Source: Clostridiales bacterium (GTDB lineage Bacteria; Bacillota; Clostridia; Saccharofermentanales; Saccharofermentanaceae). Taken from it: 32,837 bases of DNA. The notes beneath the pieces were generated by a model that saw only the letters and a list, made by a program, of their open reading frames with translations, was not told the DNA's origin and did no database searches. Location: positions 1-32,837 of the forward strand of contig JAFZPX010000025.1 of assembly GCA_017552455.1 (NCBI GenBank), read 5' to 3'. The position numbers were made by a program, and so were the translations under genes. This document shows positions 17,179 to 26,293 of this stretch, in pieces (the first letter of the stretch is position 1; every line of letters begins with the position of its first letter).

Positions 17179-17725
17179 CAGAATGCTGTATCCTTTGCTT
17201 AATGGCAGAAGAAGCTTCATCGCCCTTAAAGATCCTTATTATCTCAAGACCTTCCTCGATACAGGCTCCTAAGCCTCTGCCGGTTATAACAAGTCCGTCT
17301 GTCTGCACAAGTGCCCCGGTATATTCCCCGCAGTTAAGCTTGTCTTCCCAGCCGGGGAAGCATGTAGCCTTCTTCCCTTCAAGGACCCCGGTCTGACCCA
17401 GGACAGAAGGTCCTGCGCATACCGCACCGAGTCTTTTACCTTCCGCATTAAATCTCTTAATAAGATCCTTAAGACCTTCATGCGCCAGCATGTTGGTCAC
17501 GCCCGGCATTCCGCCGGGTATGAACAACATATCAGAATCAGAATAATCTTCAGTATCAAACTGTCCGTCCGCGACTATCGTCACCTTATGCGAGCTTACT
17601 ACCGTCTGAGATTCCATAATGGAAACCAGGCGGACATCAATCCCCGCACGTCGAAGAAGGTCTACGATAGTAAGGCACTCGACCTCTTCGGTTCCGTCAG
17701 CGATAAAAACAGTTACTTTACTCAT
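17168..17725 (-). CDS. DJ-1/PfpI family protein
   Basis: This 185-residue protein has the DJ-1 flavodoxin-like fold. The conserved Glu of GTEEVE (Glu16, equivalent to human DJ-1 Glu18) and the nucleophilic Cys103 in GAVCAGPSVLG are both present, as is the D-FIPGG motif (66-73). Members act as glyoxalase III/deglycase-like or redox-sensing proteins, and the exact reaction here cannot be decided. It begins 6 bases after the ilvE stop, so it is probably in the ilvE transcript. Its 3' end overlaps the AT-rich membrane gene. Confidence 0.9.
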   Translation of the reverse strand: MSKVTVFIADGTEEVECLTIVDLLRRAGIDVRLVSIMESQTVVSSHKVTIVADGQFDTEDYSDSDMLFIPGGMPGVTNMLAHEGLKDLIKRFNAEGKRLGAVCAGPSVLGQTGVLEGKKATCFPGWEDKLNCGEYTGALVQTDGLVITGRGLGACIEEGLEIIRIFKGDEASSAIKQRIQHSDAI

Positions 17726-17731
17726 AAGCTA

Positions 17732-18766
17732 TCAAACGTCGATCTCTACGATCCAGCCCTCAGGTGCTTCTACAGTACCCATCTGGATACCTGTCAAAGT
17801 CTCACGCAGCTTTGTCATTACAGGGCCCATCTCTGTCATGCCGTTAGAAAACTCGAACTCCTTGCCGTGATCGTTGATCTTGCCAAGAGGTGAGATAACA
17901 GCAGCTGTACCGCACAGACCACCCTCTGTGAATGCACCGCTCATTACTTCCTCGAGTGTAACTTCTCTCTCGTCGATCTTCATGCCGCAGTAGTGCTCAG
18001 CAACATAAACGAGTGATCTTCTTGTGATGGAAGGCAGGATGGATCCGGACTTCGGAACGATCAATGTGCCATTACCGTCAGTAAAGATGAGGTTAGCGCC
18101 GCCTGTCTCCTCGATCTTTGTTCTTGTCTGAGGATCGAGGTAGATGTTCTCGGCAAAGCCCTCGTTATGAGCTGTAACGATAGCATGCAGTGACATAGCA
18201 TAGTTAAGACCTGCCTTTATGCAGCCTGTTCCGTGCGGAGCTGCACGGTCGAAGTCGGAGATCTTAACAACGATAGGCTTAGCGCCGCCCTTGAAGTAAG
18301 GTCCAACAGGTGTTGCGAAGATACGATACTGATAATCTTCAGCAGGCTTAACACCGATAACAGGATTGATACCGAAGATGTAAGGTCTCAGGTAAAGAGA
18401 AGCACCTGAACCATACGGAGGTACCCAAGCTGCGTTAGCTGCAACTGTCTCCTTAACTGATCTTATGAACATTTCCTCAGTAATGGGAGGAATCTCTAGA
18501 CGTACGGCAGAATCGTGAAGTCTTGCAGCATTAAGATCAGGGCGGAAAGTAACGATCTTTCCATCCTTTGTCTCGTAAGCCTTAAGGCCCTCGAATACTG
18601 TCTGCGCATACTGAAGAACGCCTGCGCACTCACTCATGACGATCATGTCGTCATCAACAAGAGCACCCTCGTCCCATGCGCCGTTTGTGTAGTTGGCGAC
18701 GAAACGCTTGTCGGTCTTTGTGTAACCGAATGTGAGATTCGCCCAATCAAGATTCTTCTTTTCCAT
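17732..18766 (-). CDS. ilvE: Branched-chain amino acid aminotransferase
   Basis: This 344-residue, PLP-dependent fold-type IV enzyme interconverts valine, leucine or isoleucine with their 2-oxo acids, using glutamate/2-oxoglutarate. The class II (eukaryote-like/BCAT) form is indicated by AQTVFEGLKAY (54-64), FRPDLNAARL, SLYLRPYIFG (123-132), HGTGCIKAGLNYAMSL with the expected PLP lysine Lys184, and ETGGANLIF. AGAGG precedes the ATG. It is the first gene of a minus-strand group with the DJ-1 protein. No T-box or other leader structure fits in the 104-base upstream gap, so regulation by a BCAA riboswitch-type leader is unlikely. Confidence 0.96.
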   Translation of the reverse strand: MEKKNLDWANLTFGYTKTDKRFVANYTNGAWDEGALVDDDMIVMSECAGVLQYAQTVFEGLKAYETKDGKIVTFRPDLNAARLHDSAVRLEIPPITEEMFIRSVKETVAANAAWVPPYGSGASLYLRPYIFGINPVIGVKPAEDYQYRIFATPVGPYFKGGAKPIVVKISDFDRAAPHGTGCIKAGLNYAMSLHAIVTAHNEGFAENIYLDPQTRTKIEETGGANLIFTDGNGTLIVPKSGSILPSITRRSLVYVAEHYCGMKIDEREVTLEEVMSGAFTEGGLCGTAAVISPLGKINDHGKEFEFSNGMTEMGPVMTKLRETLTGIQMGTVEAPEGWIVEIDV

Positions 18767-18800
18767 AATGAGAAACCTCTTTTCACATATAGTGTTTGTA

Positions 18801-18833
18801 ATTATAGCACTTACATTTCGGATATTGTATAAT
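18801..18833. promoter_or_regulatory. Divergent promoter region between ilvE and the zinc-ribbon gene
   Basis: A TATAAT on the minus strand (18801-18806) faces ilvE and a TATAAT on the plus strand (18828-18833) faces the gene at 18871. The two are back to back within 33 bp. Neither has a good -35 box, and the two polymerases would overlap. Confidence 0.4.
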
Positions 18834-18870
18834 TCTCAAGGGAATATTAGGAATATAGAGGGTAGATATT

Positions 18871-20529
18871 ATGGATAAGAATGAGAAGAAAGAAGAGAAG
18901 AAGGTAACCACGAAGGACTTTATTCAAGGTCAGGGCGGATTCAAGAAGAAGAACGATCCTTATGACCTTAACACTCCTTTCGGAAGCCTTGAGAAGAATC
19001 CTTTTAAGCCACAATCTGAATTCGGGAATCCTTGGGACCAGACACCCAACAACATGTCTGATCCGTTCTCCGGAAACTCGAAGAAATGCCCGGGCTGCGG
19101 TTCCAACCTTGTCTTTGACATCGATATAGGATCACTTATCTGCAGAACCTGCGGTAATCTTTACGACCCTGATTCCATGGAGATGAACGGTTCTTTGGGA
19201 ATCGAGACTCCTGAACAGGAATATGGGATCAATGATGAGATTGACTATGAAGACAAGTCCAATAAAGAGATTGTCTGTAACTCCTGCGGTTCCCAGATCG
19301 TAACCGATGCCAACACGGCTTCGACGATATGCCCTTTCTGCGGTTCACCTGCACTCATTACGAGAAGACTTACAAGACAGTTCCGTCCCGACGCCATCCT
19401 CCCTTTCTCGGTAACGAAGGATCAGGCTAAGGAGGCTTACTACAAGCACGTCACTTCGGTTCCCCGCGTTCCGAAGTCTTTCACAAAGTCTGCAACCTTG
19501 GAGAAGATAACCGCCGTTTACGTTCCGTTCTGGCTTCTGTCCACGGATGTAAAGATGGATGTCGGAGGCTGGACACATACGGTAATCGACGGAAGTCCTT
19601 TCTACGATCCGCTTAAGCAGGAAGCAACTCATAAGCATGCCATCGATATTCCTATCGACGGTACTATCGAGTTCTCCCTTAAGAATGTGCCTTTCGATGG
19701 TTCAAGAAAGATATCTAACAGACTGATGCAGGCATGCGAGCCGTTCGATTATTCCGAGCTCGTCCCTTATAACGCGTCTTATCTGACGGGTGTCTTTGCA
19801 GAGAAGTACGACTGCCAGCCTAAGGACATGTACGATCACATCAGAAAGAGACTCGACAACTACTGCCACAATGTAGCAGAGAAGGTAAAGTTCGAGGACT
19901 GCGACTCCTTCACATATAACTCAGGTTATACAGGGATACAGTATAAGAACTTCCGTGTTATCTATTGTCTGTTGCCCATCTGGTTCCTGAACGTTAAGTA
20001 CAACGATGGTAATTACCAGTTCGCCATTAACGGTCAGACCGGTGAAGTATGCGGCGTTGTTCCAGCAAGCAAAGGTTGGAGCCTGATGAAGAACCTGTCC
20101 GAGAGGATCACTAATGCTACATACAGTCTCAACAGGAACGTAAGATTTATAACTTATGGTTTGCCTTCGGTAATGCTTACGATCCTGTATTTATCGCTTC
20201 GTTCCCGCTACACATTCTCAAGACAGGGAGCAACGATATTTGTAGCGCTTATCATCCTTTATCTGATATCGCTAATGCTGCTTATCGGATTGCCTCCTTA
20301 TATGAAGGCACACGAGGAGAAGGTAATGGCCAAGAGAGGTTCACACGATCCGCACTCCTTGGACCGTGCTCCTGATGTATCGTTCTACCTTGATACCACC
20401 AGAAAGATCAGAGCTACCAAGAAGATCACAAAGGGCGGAGAGTTTGGAATCATAAACGGAAGCGCAGCTATCACTAACGGCGGCGGCGGAAGGAAGAAAG
20501 CATACTCGGAGCCTGCAAGTTGGTACTGA
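18871..20529 (+). CDS. Double zinc-ribbon protein with C-terminal membrane helices
   Basis: The product is 552 residues. A charged, disordered N-terminus (1-70) leads to two zinc ribbons: Cys73-X2-Cys76/Cys91-X2-Cys94 and Cys136-X2-Cys139/Cys154-X2-Cys157. A mixed domain follows that begins with LPFSVTKDQAKEAY and contains YVPFWLLSTDV. Two membrane segments lie at about 425-445 and 450-475, then a tail ending in a Gly-rich stretch. This architecture is common in Clostridia, where it is annotated as a TFIIB-type zinc ribbon protein, with no known function. GAGGG precedes the ATG. The 3' end overlaps the TTG start of the phosphoesterase gene by 10 bases, which implies coupled translation. Confidence 0.7.
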   Translation: MDKNEKKEEKKVTTKDFIQGQGGFKKKNDPYDLNTPFGSLEKNPFKPQSEFGNPWDQTPNNMSDPFSGNSKKCPGCGSNLVFDIDIGSLICRTCGNLYDPDSMEMNGSLGIETPEQEYGINDEIDYEDKSNKEIVCNSCGSQIVTDANTASTICPFCGSPALITRRLTRQFRPDAILPFSVTKDQAKEAYYKHVTSVPRVPKSFTKSATLEKITAVYVPFWLLSTDVKMDVGGWTHTVIDGSPFYDPLKQEATHKHAIDIPIDGTIEFSLKNVPFDGSRKISNRLMQACEPFDYSELVPYNASYLTGVFAEKYDCQPKDMYDHIRKRLDNYCHNVAEKVKFEDCDSFTYNSGYTGIQYKNFRVIYCLLPIWFLNVKYNDGNYQFAINGQTGEVCGVVPASKGWSLMKNLSERITNATYSLNRNVRFITYGLPSVMLTILYLSLRSRYTFSRQGATIFVALIILYLISLMLLIGLPPYMKAHEEKVMAKRGSHDPHSLDRAPDVSFYLDTTRKIRATKKITKGGEFGIINGSAAITNGGGGRKKAYSEPASWY

Positions 20530-21026
20530 TAATAGTAAGTGACTCTCACGGGAGGTCAGACCTTCTGTATCGTATAGCAGAACTCGAGAAGCCCGACATG
20601 ATCCTGCATCTGGGAGATCTTGAAGATTCGAAAGACACAGTCGAGCGCCAACTCGGAGCGCCTAAGATTCCCTGTGTATTCATCAAGGGCAACTGCGACT
20701 TCAGATCCCAGGGAGAACTTCTCAACAGCTCCGTATTTACATTAAAGGGACATCGTTTCTACTTAACGCACGGGCACCTTGTCCATGTTAACTACGGACT
20801 TGATACTTTGGTCTATACAGCAGAAGAGAACAGGTGTGACATCGCTATCTTCGGTCACACCCATGTTCCCTTCAATGAATTCATGGACGGCTCATTCGGA
20901 GGCCCGAAGATACACGTGTTAAACCCCGGAAGCATAGCGCTTCCGAGAGGCGGTTCGTCTAAGTCCTATATGGTGATGAATCTTAAAGACGACGGGGCTT
21001 ACGACGTCACTCTTAAGAAGCTGTAG
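20520..21026 (+). CDS. Metallophosphoesterase, YfcE/MJ0936 family
   Basis: This 168-residue binuclear-metal phosphodiesterase has all five motifs: SDSHG (7-11), HLGDLED, IKGNCD, LTHGH and FGHTHVP. These form the metal site of small YfcE-type enzymes, which cleave phosphodiesters in vitro and whose natural substrate is unclear. The start is TTG at 20520. It gives MVLIIVSDSHG, exactly the normal N-terminus, and GGAG lies about 8 bases upstream inside the preceding gene. Its end overlaps the convergent EamA transporter gene by 14 bases. Confidence 0.9.
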   Translation: MVLIIVSDSHGRSDLLYRIAELEKPDMILHLGDLEDSKDTVERQLGAPKIPCVFIKGNCDFRSQGELLNSSVFTLKGHRFYLTHGHLVHVNYGLDTLVYTAEENRCDIAIFGHTHVPFNEFMDGSFGGPKIHVLNPGSIALPRGGSSKSYMVMNLKDDGAYDVTLKKL

Positions 21027-21900
21027 CCTCTTCCGGCTGCTCGTGCTTCAGATTCCAGTACCACCTGAACACAGCCATACCGATGATTATCACGTAACCT
21101 AAGATACTGAACAGCTCGGGTATCTCGCCGAAGAACGCGATCGCAAGGAAAGCTGAGAACACGACCTGAGTGTTATCGAAGACGCCGATCTTACGTGCAG
21201 GTGCGAACTTGTAAGCGGACGTTATTGAGAACTGCGCGATGGCGGCAAAGATGCCCGCTGCGATAAGGCATGCAAGCTGCCACCACTCCATCGGCTTGAA
21301 ATCAAAGATCATGAACGGGGCCGAGAGCATGCACGAGAATATCGAAAAGCACAACACTATGATCGACGTTCTCTCTTTGTGCTTGCCAAGAAGCCTTACG
21401 AAAGTATATGCGATACCTGCTCCTGCACCTCCCCACAGGCCTGCGAGAGCCGGGATCATCGAGACATCGGGCGACGGTCTTGCTATAAGGATGACACCGC
21501 AGAAAGCACCAATGGTTGTAAGGATATCAATCTTTGTCGGCTTCTCCTTAAGTATCGGGATCGACGCGATGATCGCGAAGAAGGGCGAGAGCTTATTAAG
21601 CATGTTCGCATCGGCAAGAGGCAGATGATCTATGGCGTAAAAGTTGCACAGAAGTCCTGTGGTACCGAACAGACATCTTAAGAAGATGTACTTGCCGTTA
21701 CCTTTCTTAATCTTGAACTTATCCTCGGAGCGCAGCAAAGTAACCGTCGCGATTACAGCCGCGAAAGCATTGCGGAAGAAAGCCTTCTCCATAGTAGGTA
21801 CGTCTCCCGACAGTCTTACGAAAAATGTCATGAGTGCAAAGCCAAAAGCAGCAAGAAGAATGCAGGCTATACCTTTGGCGTCGTTACTTTTGAAATGCAT
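21013..21900 (-). CDS. EamA/DMT-superfamily transporter
   Basis: The product is 295 residues with ten hydrophobic segments arranged as two repeats of five, the drug/metabolite transporter layout. FALMTFFVRLSG, FFRNAFAAVIA and LNKLSPFFAIIASIPILKEKPT are typical of the first EamA repeat, and NTQVVFSAFLAIAFFGEIPE of the second. Members move metabolites such as amino acids or purines outward or inward, and the substrate cannot be read from the sequence. The downstream end converges with the YfcE-type gene, sharing 14 bases. The DUF4236 gene stops 9 bases upstream, so the two may be one transcript. Confidence 0.9.
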   Translation of the reverse strand: MHFKSNDAKGIACILLAAFGFALMTFFVRLSGDVPTMEKAFFRNAFAAVIATVTLLRSEDKFKIKKGNGKYIFLRCLFGTTGLLCNFYAIDHLPLADANMLNKLSPFFAIIASIPILKEKPTKIDILTTIGAFCGVILIARPSPDVSMIPALAGLWGGAGAGIAYTFVRLLGKHKERTSIIVLCFSIFSCMLSAPFMIFDFKPMEWWQLACLIAAGIFAAIAQFSITSAYKFAPARKIGVFDNTQVVFSAFLAIAFFGEIPELFSILGYVIIIGMAVFRWYWNLKHEQPEEATAS

Positions 21901-21909
21901 ATGCTCCCG

Positions 21910-22911
21910 TTACTCGGGCAGGATCCTTTCTACGGCCTTAAAGCCTGTGGTCTTGGCGAACTTCATGTTGTTCTTAAATCCCGATATCGCATCAGAAGGA
22001 TCGATCATCTCCATGTTGAGGGACTGAAGCTGAGCTCTTCCAAACTCAACCGAAACGAGAGTAACCTCGTTGTTGTATCCTGTCGCTGTGTTAAGGACAT
22101 CGTCTACAGCGTGAACATAAACCTTGTCTACAGGAAGAAGAGCGAAGGAATCGCGTGCAACTCTTATCATGGTGCTGCAGATATAATCCTGCATAAGCGC
22201 ATAGTAGTTGGTCTTGCTCATCTCCTTCTCACTTAACGTGCCGTTAGCCTTGAGGGAAATCTCCATATTAGGAACAACCTCTTCAGACTTAACGTGGAAC
22301 TCGACCTCGAGGACGTCCTTCCTGTCTGTGCCGACTTCGAACGAAGAACCGTAATCGAGGAGGTCATCGTAAGGCTTGATTACGTTGATGATCTCAAGGT
22401 AAGAATCAACATCGCCTGCGATAACACGCTCAGAGAAAGTCTTGAGTGTCTCGAACTCCTTATACTCTTCACTGCCCTTCACGATATTGGTAGGGATCTC
22501 ATCTTTGTTAAGGGCAACCCAGTCGATGTAACCGTCAGTTGCCTTGTGAACGGACTTGATGGCATTTACATATGCTTCGTACTCAGCGACCTTAGCCTTG
22601 TTTGCCTCAAGTTCGGCAAGCTTCTGCTGATCTGTAGCGGAAGGTGCTGCGGTGCCTGCAGCTGCAGCATTCTTTCCCTTGCCACCCTTGGCTGCCTTAT
22701 CTTCTTTGCCCTTACCGAGCTTCTTCAGATCATAGGACTTCTTGTAGTAAACGCCTGTGCCGGGAATGCCGACTGTGGTTGTTGACTTACCTGTAGCACT
22801 GATAGTCTCCCTGATACCGCTCTTACCGAAGCTCAAGCTAGGTCCGCTCTTACTCAGATTGACTCTTACACCGGGTGCTATGGTTATGCTCTTTCTGAAA
22901 CACAGGCCCAT
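21910..22911 (-). CDS. DUF4236-domain protein
   Basis: I choose the ATG at 22911 (333 residues). GGAGG lies 8 bases ahead of it, and the protein then begins MGLCFRKSI, as DUF4236 proteins do. A longer reading to 22962 has no ribosome site. The N-terminal 55 residues carry the DUF4236 pattern: FRKSITIAPGVRVNLSKSGPS, GKSG and VGIPGTGVYYKK. A Lys/Ala-rich linker (about 60-90) and a helical plus alpha/beta region follow. DUF4236 has no established function and is often fused to varied C-termini. The C-terminal part is not recognised. Confidence 0.75.
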   Translation of the reverse strand: MGLCFRKSITIAPGVRVNLSKSGPSLSFGKSGIRETISATGKSTTTVGIPGTGVYYKKSYDLKKLGKGKEDKAAKGGKGKNAAAAGTAAPSATDQQKLAELEANKAKVAEYEAYVNAIKSVHKATDGYIDWVALNKDEIPTNIVKGSEEYKEFETLKTFSERVIAGDVDSYLEIINVIKPYDDLLDYGSSFEVGTDRKDVLEVEFHVKSEEVVPNMEISLKANGTLSEKEMSKTNYYALMQDYICSTMIRVARDSFALLPVDKVYVHAVDDVLNTATGYNNEVTLVSVEFGRAQLQSLNMEMIDPSDAISGFKNNMKFAKTTGFKAVERILPE

Positions 22912-23024
22912 GGTCCTTACCTCCGAAGAATATGAAATTTTGTTTAATTTAAATTGATACATTGATATTTTACTACACGAGTTCCTCTTAAAAAGGTAAA
23001 ATTTATTTGTAGAAAGGATTATTT

Positions 23025-24626
23025 ATGGATCAGACGCCCAGAGTTATAAAGATCAGCGAGTATTCGCTTGATTCATTCGCAGTCTTCGACAGTGATTTCT
23101 ATGACATAACACTACTGCCTTTGGCTGCAACGAAGAATATCGTATTGCAGTGTGACACGAGCAGGGATTTCACGCTGGACGATATGGCGCAGGTCCTCGA
23201 GAAGATCATCGGAAACGGCATGGATGCCGCTTCATTTTTCTTCACATGGTTTGAGCCCCTGATGATCCATTTCTATGACCTTTTGAATATTAAGCGCCTC
23301 TATGGTGACAGTCCCTCATCTATCGAGACTTACCGTCTTAACATGATGCCTCAGACTGACGATGATCTTTTAAGCTGGATCTTGTCTGATATCCTCAGAG
23401 GCTTCCGTGAACTGTCACTCATTCAGGTTCATCTCAAGGCATCTGATTACATCGACGCTGAGAATCTTCTTCATATGATCGACCTTCAGGAAGAAGAAGG
23501 CATGCTCCCTATCGAGGACCGTCACTATATAGAAGCGATCAAAGATGATTTCATCCACGAACTCGACAACGACCTGATCCTTAAAGAGGCAGACAGATTT
23601 ACCAAGAAGCTCTTTATCAAGTACGTTAACGATCTGTGTGAGATCAAGAACTTTAATGCGCTGCGCATCAAAGGTTTCGCGTGTCTCGGAGGCAATTCAG
23701 TCTTCAGGTCCGATTTCAGGGAAGCCGCCAGATGCATGGAGATATTATGGAAGGACGGCGGCTTCGGTTACGCTGCCAACACCTTAGGATTCATTCATCT
23801 CGAGGGCCGTCTTAACGATGGTATCCCTGACTACGGCAAGGCTTTCCACTACTTCTCTATCGGACATGCATTCGGTATATCCGAGTCCACCTATAAACTC
23901 GCAGAGATGTTCATCGAGGGGGTATATGTATCGAAGAATACCGAGATGGCTGCAAGTCTTATCGAGAAGGTTTATGTCGACGCCCGCTACAGATTCGAAC
24001 AGGAAGAATTCGAATGCGGATTTGCGGAAGCCGCGATGCATATGGGACAGCTTCAGTTAAAGGTCTATAACGATAATCCCGAGAGCTTCAGATTCATGCG
24101 TGAACAGGCACTAGACTTCTTCCTTCAAGCCGAATTCGCGATCATGATGAGGTCTCAGTTCGGAGTATCTCCCGCTGACAAGAAGCTTCACGAGATTATA
24201 AAAGACAGGATCAATGAATTAAGCTCCGACATCAAGCTTTACAAAGCACGCTTCAGAAGCGACTATCCGGGACCTATTAAAGACTTCCTGTCTTACCGCC
24301 CTTACGGAAGCTACAGACTCATCGTCAAGCATCTTAAGAATGACAAGGTAAAGATAACTGTCAGAAGGATAACCGGAAGAAGTGATACGGCTCCGGCCTG
24401 TACGCTTCTGACATACAGGGAATTCCGCTGCTGTTCATTAACAGATGAAGTTACCATAACGGCTAACAACGCAACTTCTATTGTTAAGGATGATGCGGAG
24501 GGGTTGGTCTTTGACGATATATCGATCGAGACTACACAAGGCGGAAAATCACTGATCAGATTCTATCTTGGTCAGAAGATATGCGCTACGATAAGCGCGG
24601 AGAGTTTCACAATCAGCAAACCTTAA
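23025..24626 (+). CDS. Sel1-like repeat protein
   Basis: The product is 533 residues, cytoplasmic, with no signal peptide. The centre (about 220-320) holds helical pairs with the Sel1/TPR-like signature, for example AANTLGFIHLEG, DYGKAFHYFSIGHAFG, TYKLAEMFIEGVYVSKNTEMAASLIEKVY. The N-terminal 200 residues are mixed and acidic, and the C-terminal 130 are beta-rich. Sel1 repeats act as protein-protein scaffolds. Partner and role are unknown. AAAGGA precedes the ATG. A LysR gene follows 27 bases later on the same strand. Confidence 0.65.
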   Translation: MDQTPRVIKISEYSLDSFAVFDSDFYDITLLPLAATKNIVLQCDTSRDFTLDDMAQVLEKIIGNGMDAASFFFTWFEPLMIHFYDLLNIKRLYGDSPSSIETYRLNMMPQTDDDLLSWILSDILRGFRELSLIQVHLKASDYIDAENLLHMIDLQEEEGMLPIEDRHYIEAIKDDFIHELDNDLILKEADRFTKKLFIKYVNDLCEIKNFNALRIKGFACLGGNSVFRSDFREAARCMEILWKDGGFGYAANTLGFIHLEGRLNDGIPDYGKAFHYFSIGHAFGISESTYKLAEMFIEGVYVSKNTEMAASLIEKVYVDARYRFEQEEFECGFAEAAMHMGQLQLKVYNDNPESFRFMREQALDFFLQAEFAIMMRSQFGVSPADKKLHEIIKDRINELSSDIKLYKARFRSDYPGPIKDFLSYRPYGSYRLIVKHLKNDKVKITVRRITGRSDTAPACTLLTYREFRCCSLTDEVTITANNATSIVKDDAEGLVFDDISIETTQGGKSLIRFYLGQKICATISAESFTISKP

Positions 24627-24653
24627 AGCTCTATTATTCCGGAGGGGGTCGGG

Positions 24654-25517
24654 ATGACAGATAAAGGCTTGGAAATTTTCAAAATTGTTGCCGAATGCGG
24701 AAGCAACACAGAGGCTGCGAAGATACTTGGAATATCGCAGTCGAGTGTTTCAAGAGCGATCACTAATCTTGAGAAGGAATTAGGTGCCAAGCTCATAAAC
24801 AGGGACACCATGCCCTTCACGCTTACTTCGCACGGAGTAGTTCTTCTTAACATGATCGACGAAGACATGGGCACACGCCAAAGATTCAAACGCTATATCT
24901 CTGAGCAGACTCTTCGTCAGATCAAAGTCGGATCATCATTTCCCGTTCTTTGTACATATCTGTCCGATGAAGTCGATAAACTTAAGCAGAACGAACCTGA
25001 GATCAAGATCATGTCATACTCAGGAGACAACATTGGAATACGTCATATGCTCGCTCTTAAGGATCTGGATGTGGCAGTCCTCCCTGACAGGATAAACAGC
25101 AGTGATTATCACATAACCAAAGTCATAAACGATTACGAGTGGGGCATCGCAGTTCCCGGCGGAGTCCCGAAGATAGACAGACTTTTTATCGAGCCTAATG
25201 ACCTGGGAGCACTCCCTCTTCTCGTCCCTGTAGAATCATCTTCAAACACCGCCGTCTCCCAATGGCTCGGCGACAGCGACAGGATGCACCGTTCCGACAC
25301 TTACAACAGCTTCGAGACACTCTTGTCTCTTATCAACCGAGGGTATGGTGCAGCCTTTGCACCAATGGCGATGAGACCATACTTCCTGCGCCACGACTTT
25401 ACTTTCTATATCTGTTATCCAAGGATAGTAACTACAGCCTATGTGTACTCAAGGTCTGATAAAGACAGATCCGATGTACTTGAGACTTTTCTTACTCTGT
25501 TAAACGATGCGCTTTAG
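24654..25517 (+). CDS. LysR-family transcriptional regulator
   Basis: The product is 287 residues. The N-terminal winged helix-turn-helix (AAKILGISQSSVSRAITNLEKELGAKL in outline: residues 18-45) is typical of LysR, and the rest forms the two-lobed effector domain (IKVGSSFPVLCTYLSDEVDKL onward). GGAGGGGG precedes the ATG. The target is unclear: the usual divergent partner is absent, with a Sel1-repeat gene upstream on the same strand and a HAD gene converging downstream with a 4-base overlap. Confidence 0.88.
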   Translation: MTDKGLEIFKIVAECGSNTEAAKILGISQSSVSRAITNLEKELGAKLINRDTMPFTLTSHGVVLLNMIDEDMGTRQRFKRYISEQTLRQIKVGSSFPVLCTYLSDEVDKLKQNEPEIKIMSYSGDNIGIRHMLALKDLDVAVLPDRINSSDYHITKVINDYEWGIAVPGGVPKIDRLFIEPNDLGALPLLVPVESSSNTAVSQWLGDSDRMHRSDTYNSFETLLSLINRGYGAAFAPMAMRPYFLRHDFTFYICYPRIVTTAYVYSRSDKDRSDVLETFLTLLNDAL

Positions 25518-26293
25518 ATGAGCCCTAAGTGCTTCAGGGCATTCATGATTCCGTCCTGCTTAAGCTCTGTCGTAACGTGGTCTGCGGCATCTTTCGCTCT
25601 TTGTGCGCCGTTTCCCATCGCTACGGCGAACCCTGCAGCCTCGAACATGTCTATGTCGTTTATGCTGTCGCCTATAGCTATAGTGTCCTCTACGGCTATG
25701 CCCTTAAGCTCGCACAGCTTTGCTATGCCGGTTCCTTTCGAGAAGCCCTTGGGCACGAACTCCGCTATAACCTCGTTATGCTCCACGAAGTCGAAGTCGC
25801 TCTCAAGCTCGGCGTAGCACGAAGCCTTGTCGCAGCCTGTCATGTCGCACGAGAACTTATTTATTACCCACTGTCCGTAGTTATCGCTTAAGGATCTCCT
25901 CCTGCTCTTAAGGTCGTTCATGACCTTGCGTCCGTAGGGATCATCCTTAAAGTCTTCGTAGTCCATATAAAGGTATTCGGGGCCTTCAAGTATAGCGCGA
26001 AAACCATAGCGCTTAACCGTATCTATAGCGCGCACGGCCATTTCCTTGGGGATGATGTGTTCGTATATGACCTGGCCGTCTGTAAGGATGCCCGTTCCAA
26101 GCCCCGAGATGATACCGTCAAAGCCAAGCGAAAGAAGCACGGGGTCAGTTATGTAACCCCTCGTCCTGCCTGTACAGATGTAAGCCTTATGGCCGTTGTC
26201 CTGAAGCTGTTTTATGGCGTGTATCGTTGTCTGCGGGATAACGCTTTTTCTGTCCCACAACGTTCCGTCTATGTCAAAGAAAACGTGTTTCAA
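25514..26293 (-). CDS. HAD-superfamily Cof-type phosphatase
   Basis: The product is 259 residues of the Cof/IIB subfamily. Motif I FDIDGTLWD (Asp7 nucleophile, Asp9), motif II CTGRTRG, and motif III/IV IGDSINDIDMFEAAGFAVAMGNG are complete. The cap domain lies between motifs II and III. Members hydrolyse sugar phosphates, nucleotides or cofactor phosphates, and the specificity cannot be read. The start is TTG at 26293, overlapping the stop of the EAL gene by 4 bases, with GAGG about 8 bases upstream. It is the last gene of the nrdD-nrdG-EAL-HAD chain. Confidence 0.9.
   Translation of the reverse strand: MKHVFFDIDGTLWDRKSVIPQTTIHAIKQLQDNGHKAYICTGRTRGYITDPVLLSLGFDGIISGLGTGILTDGQVIYEHIIPKEMAVRAIDTVKRYGFRAILEGPEYLYMDYEDFKDDPYGRKVMNDLKSRRRSLSDNYGQWVINKFSCDMTGCDKASCYAELESDFDFVEHNEVIAEFVPKGFSKGTGIAKLCELKGIAVEDTIAIGDSINDIDMFEAAGFAVAMGNGAQRAKDAADHVTTELKQDGIMNALKHLGLI

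Noticed and set aside
18767..18870. A T-box or amino-acid leader ahead of ilvE
   Set aside because: The gap is only 104 bases and shared with a divergent gene. No specifier loop, antiterminator or leader peptide can be seen.
22912..22962. Upstream ATG for the DUF4236 gene
   Set aside because: The extra 17 residues are not part of the domain, and GGAGG sits before the ATG at 22911.
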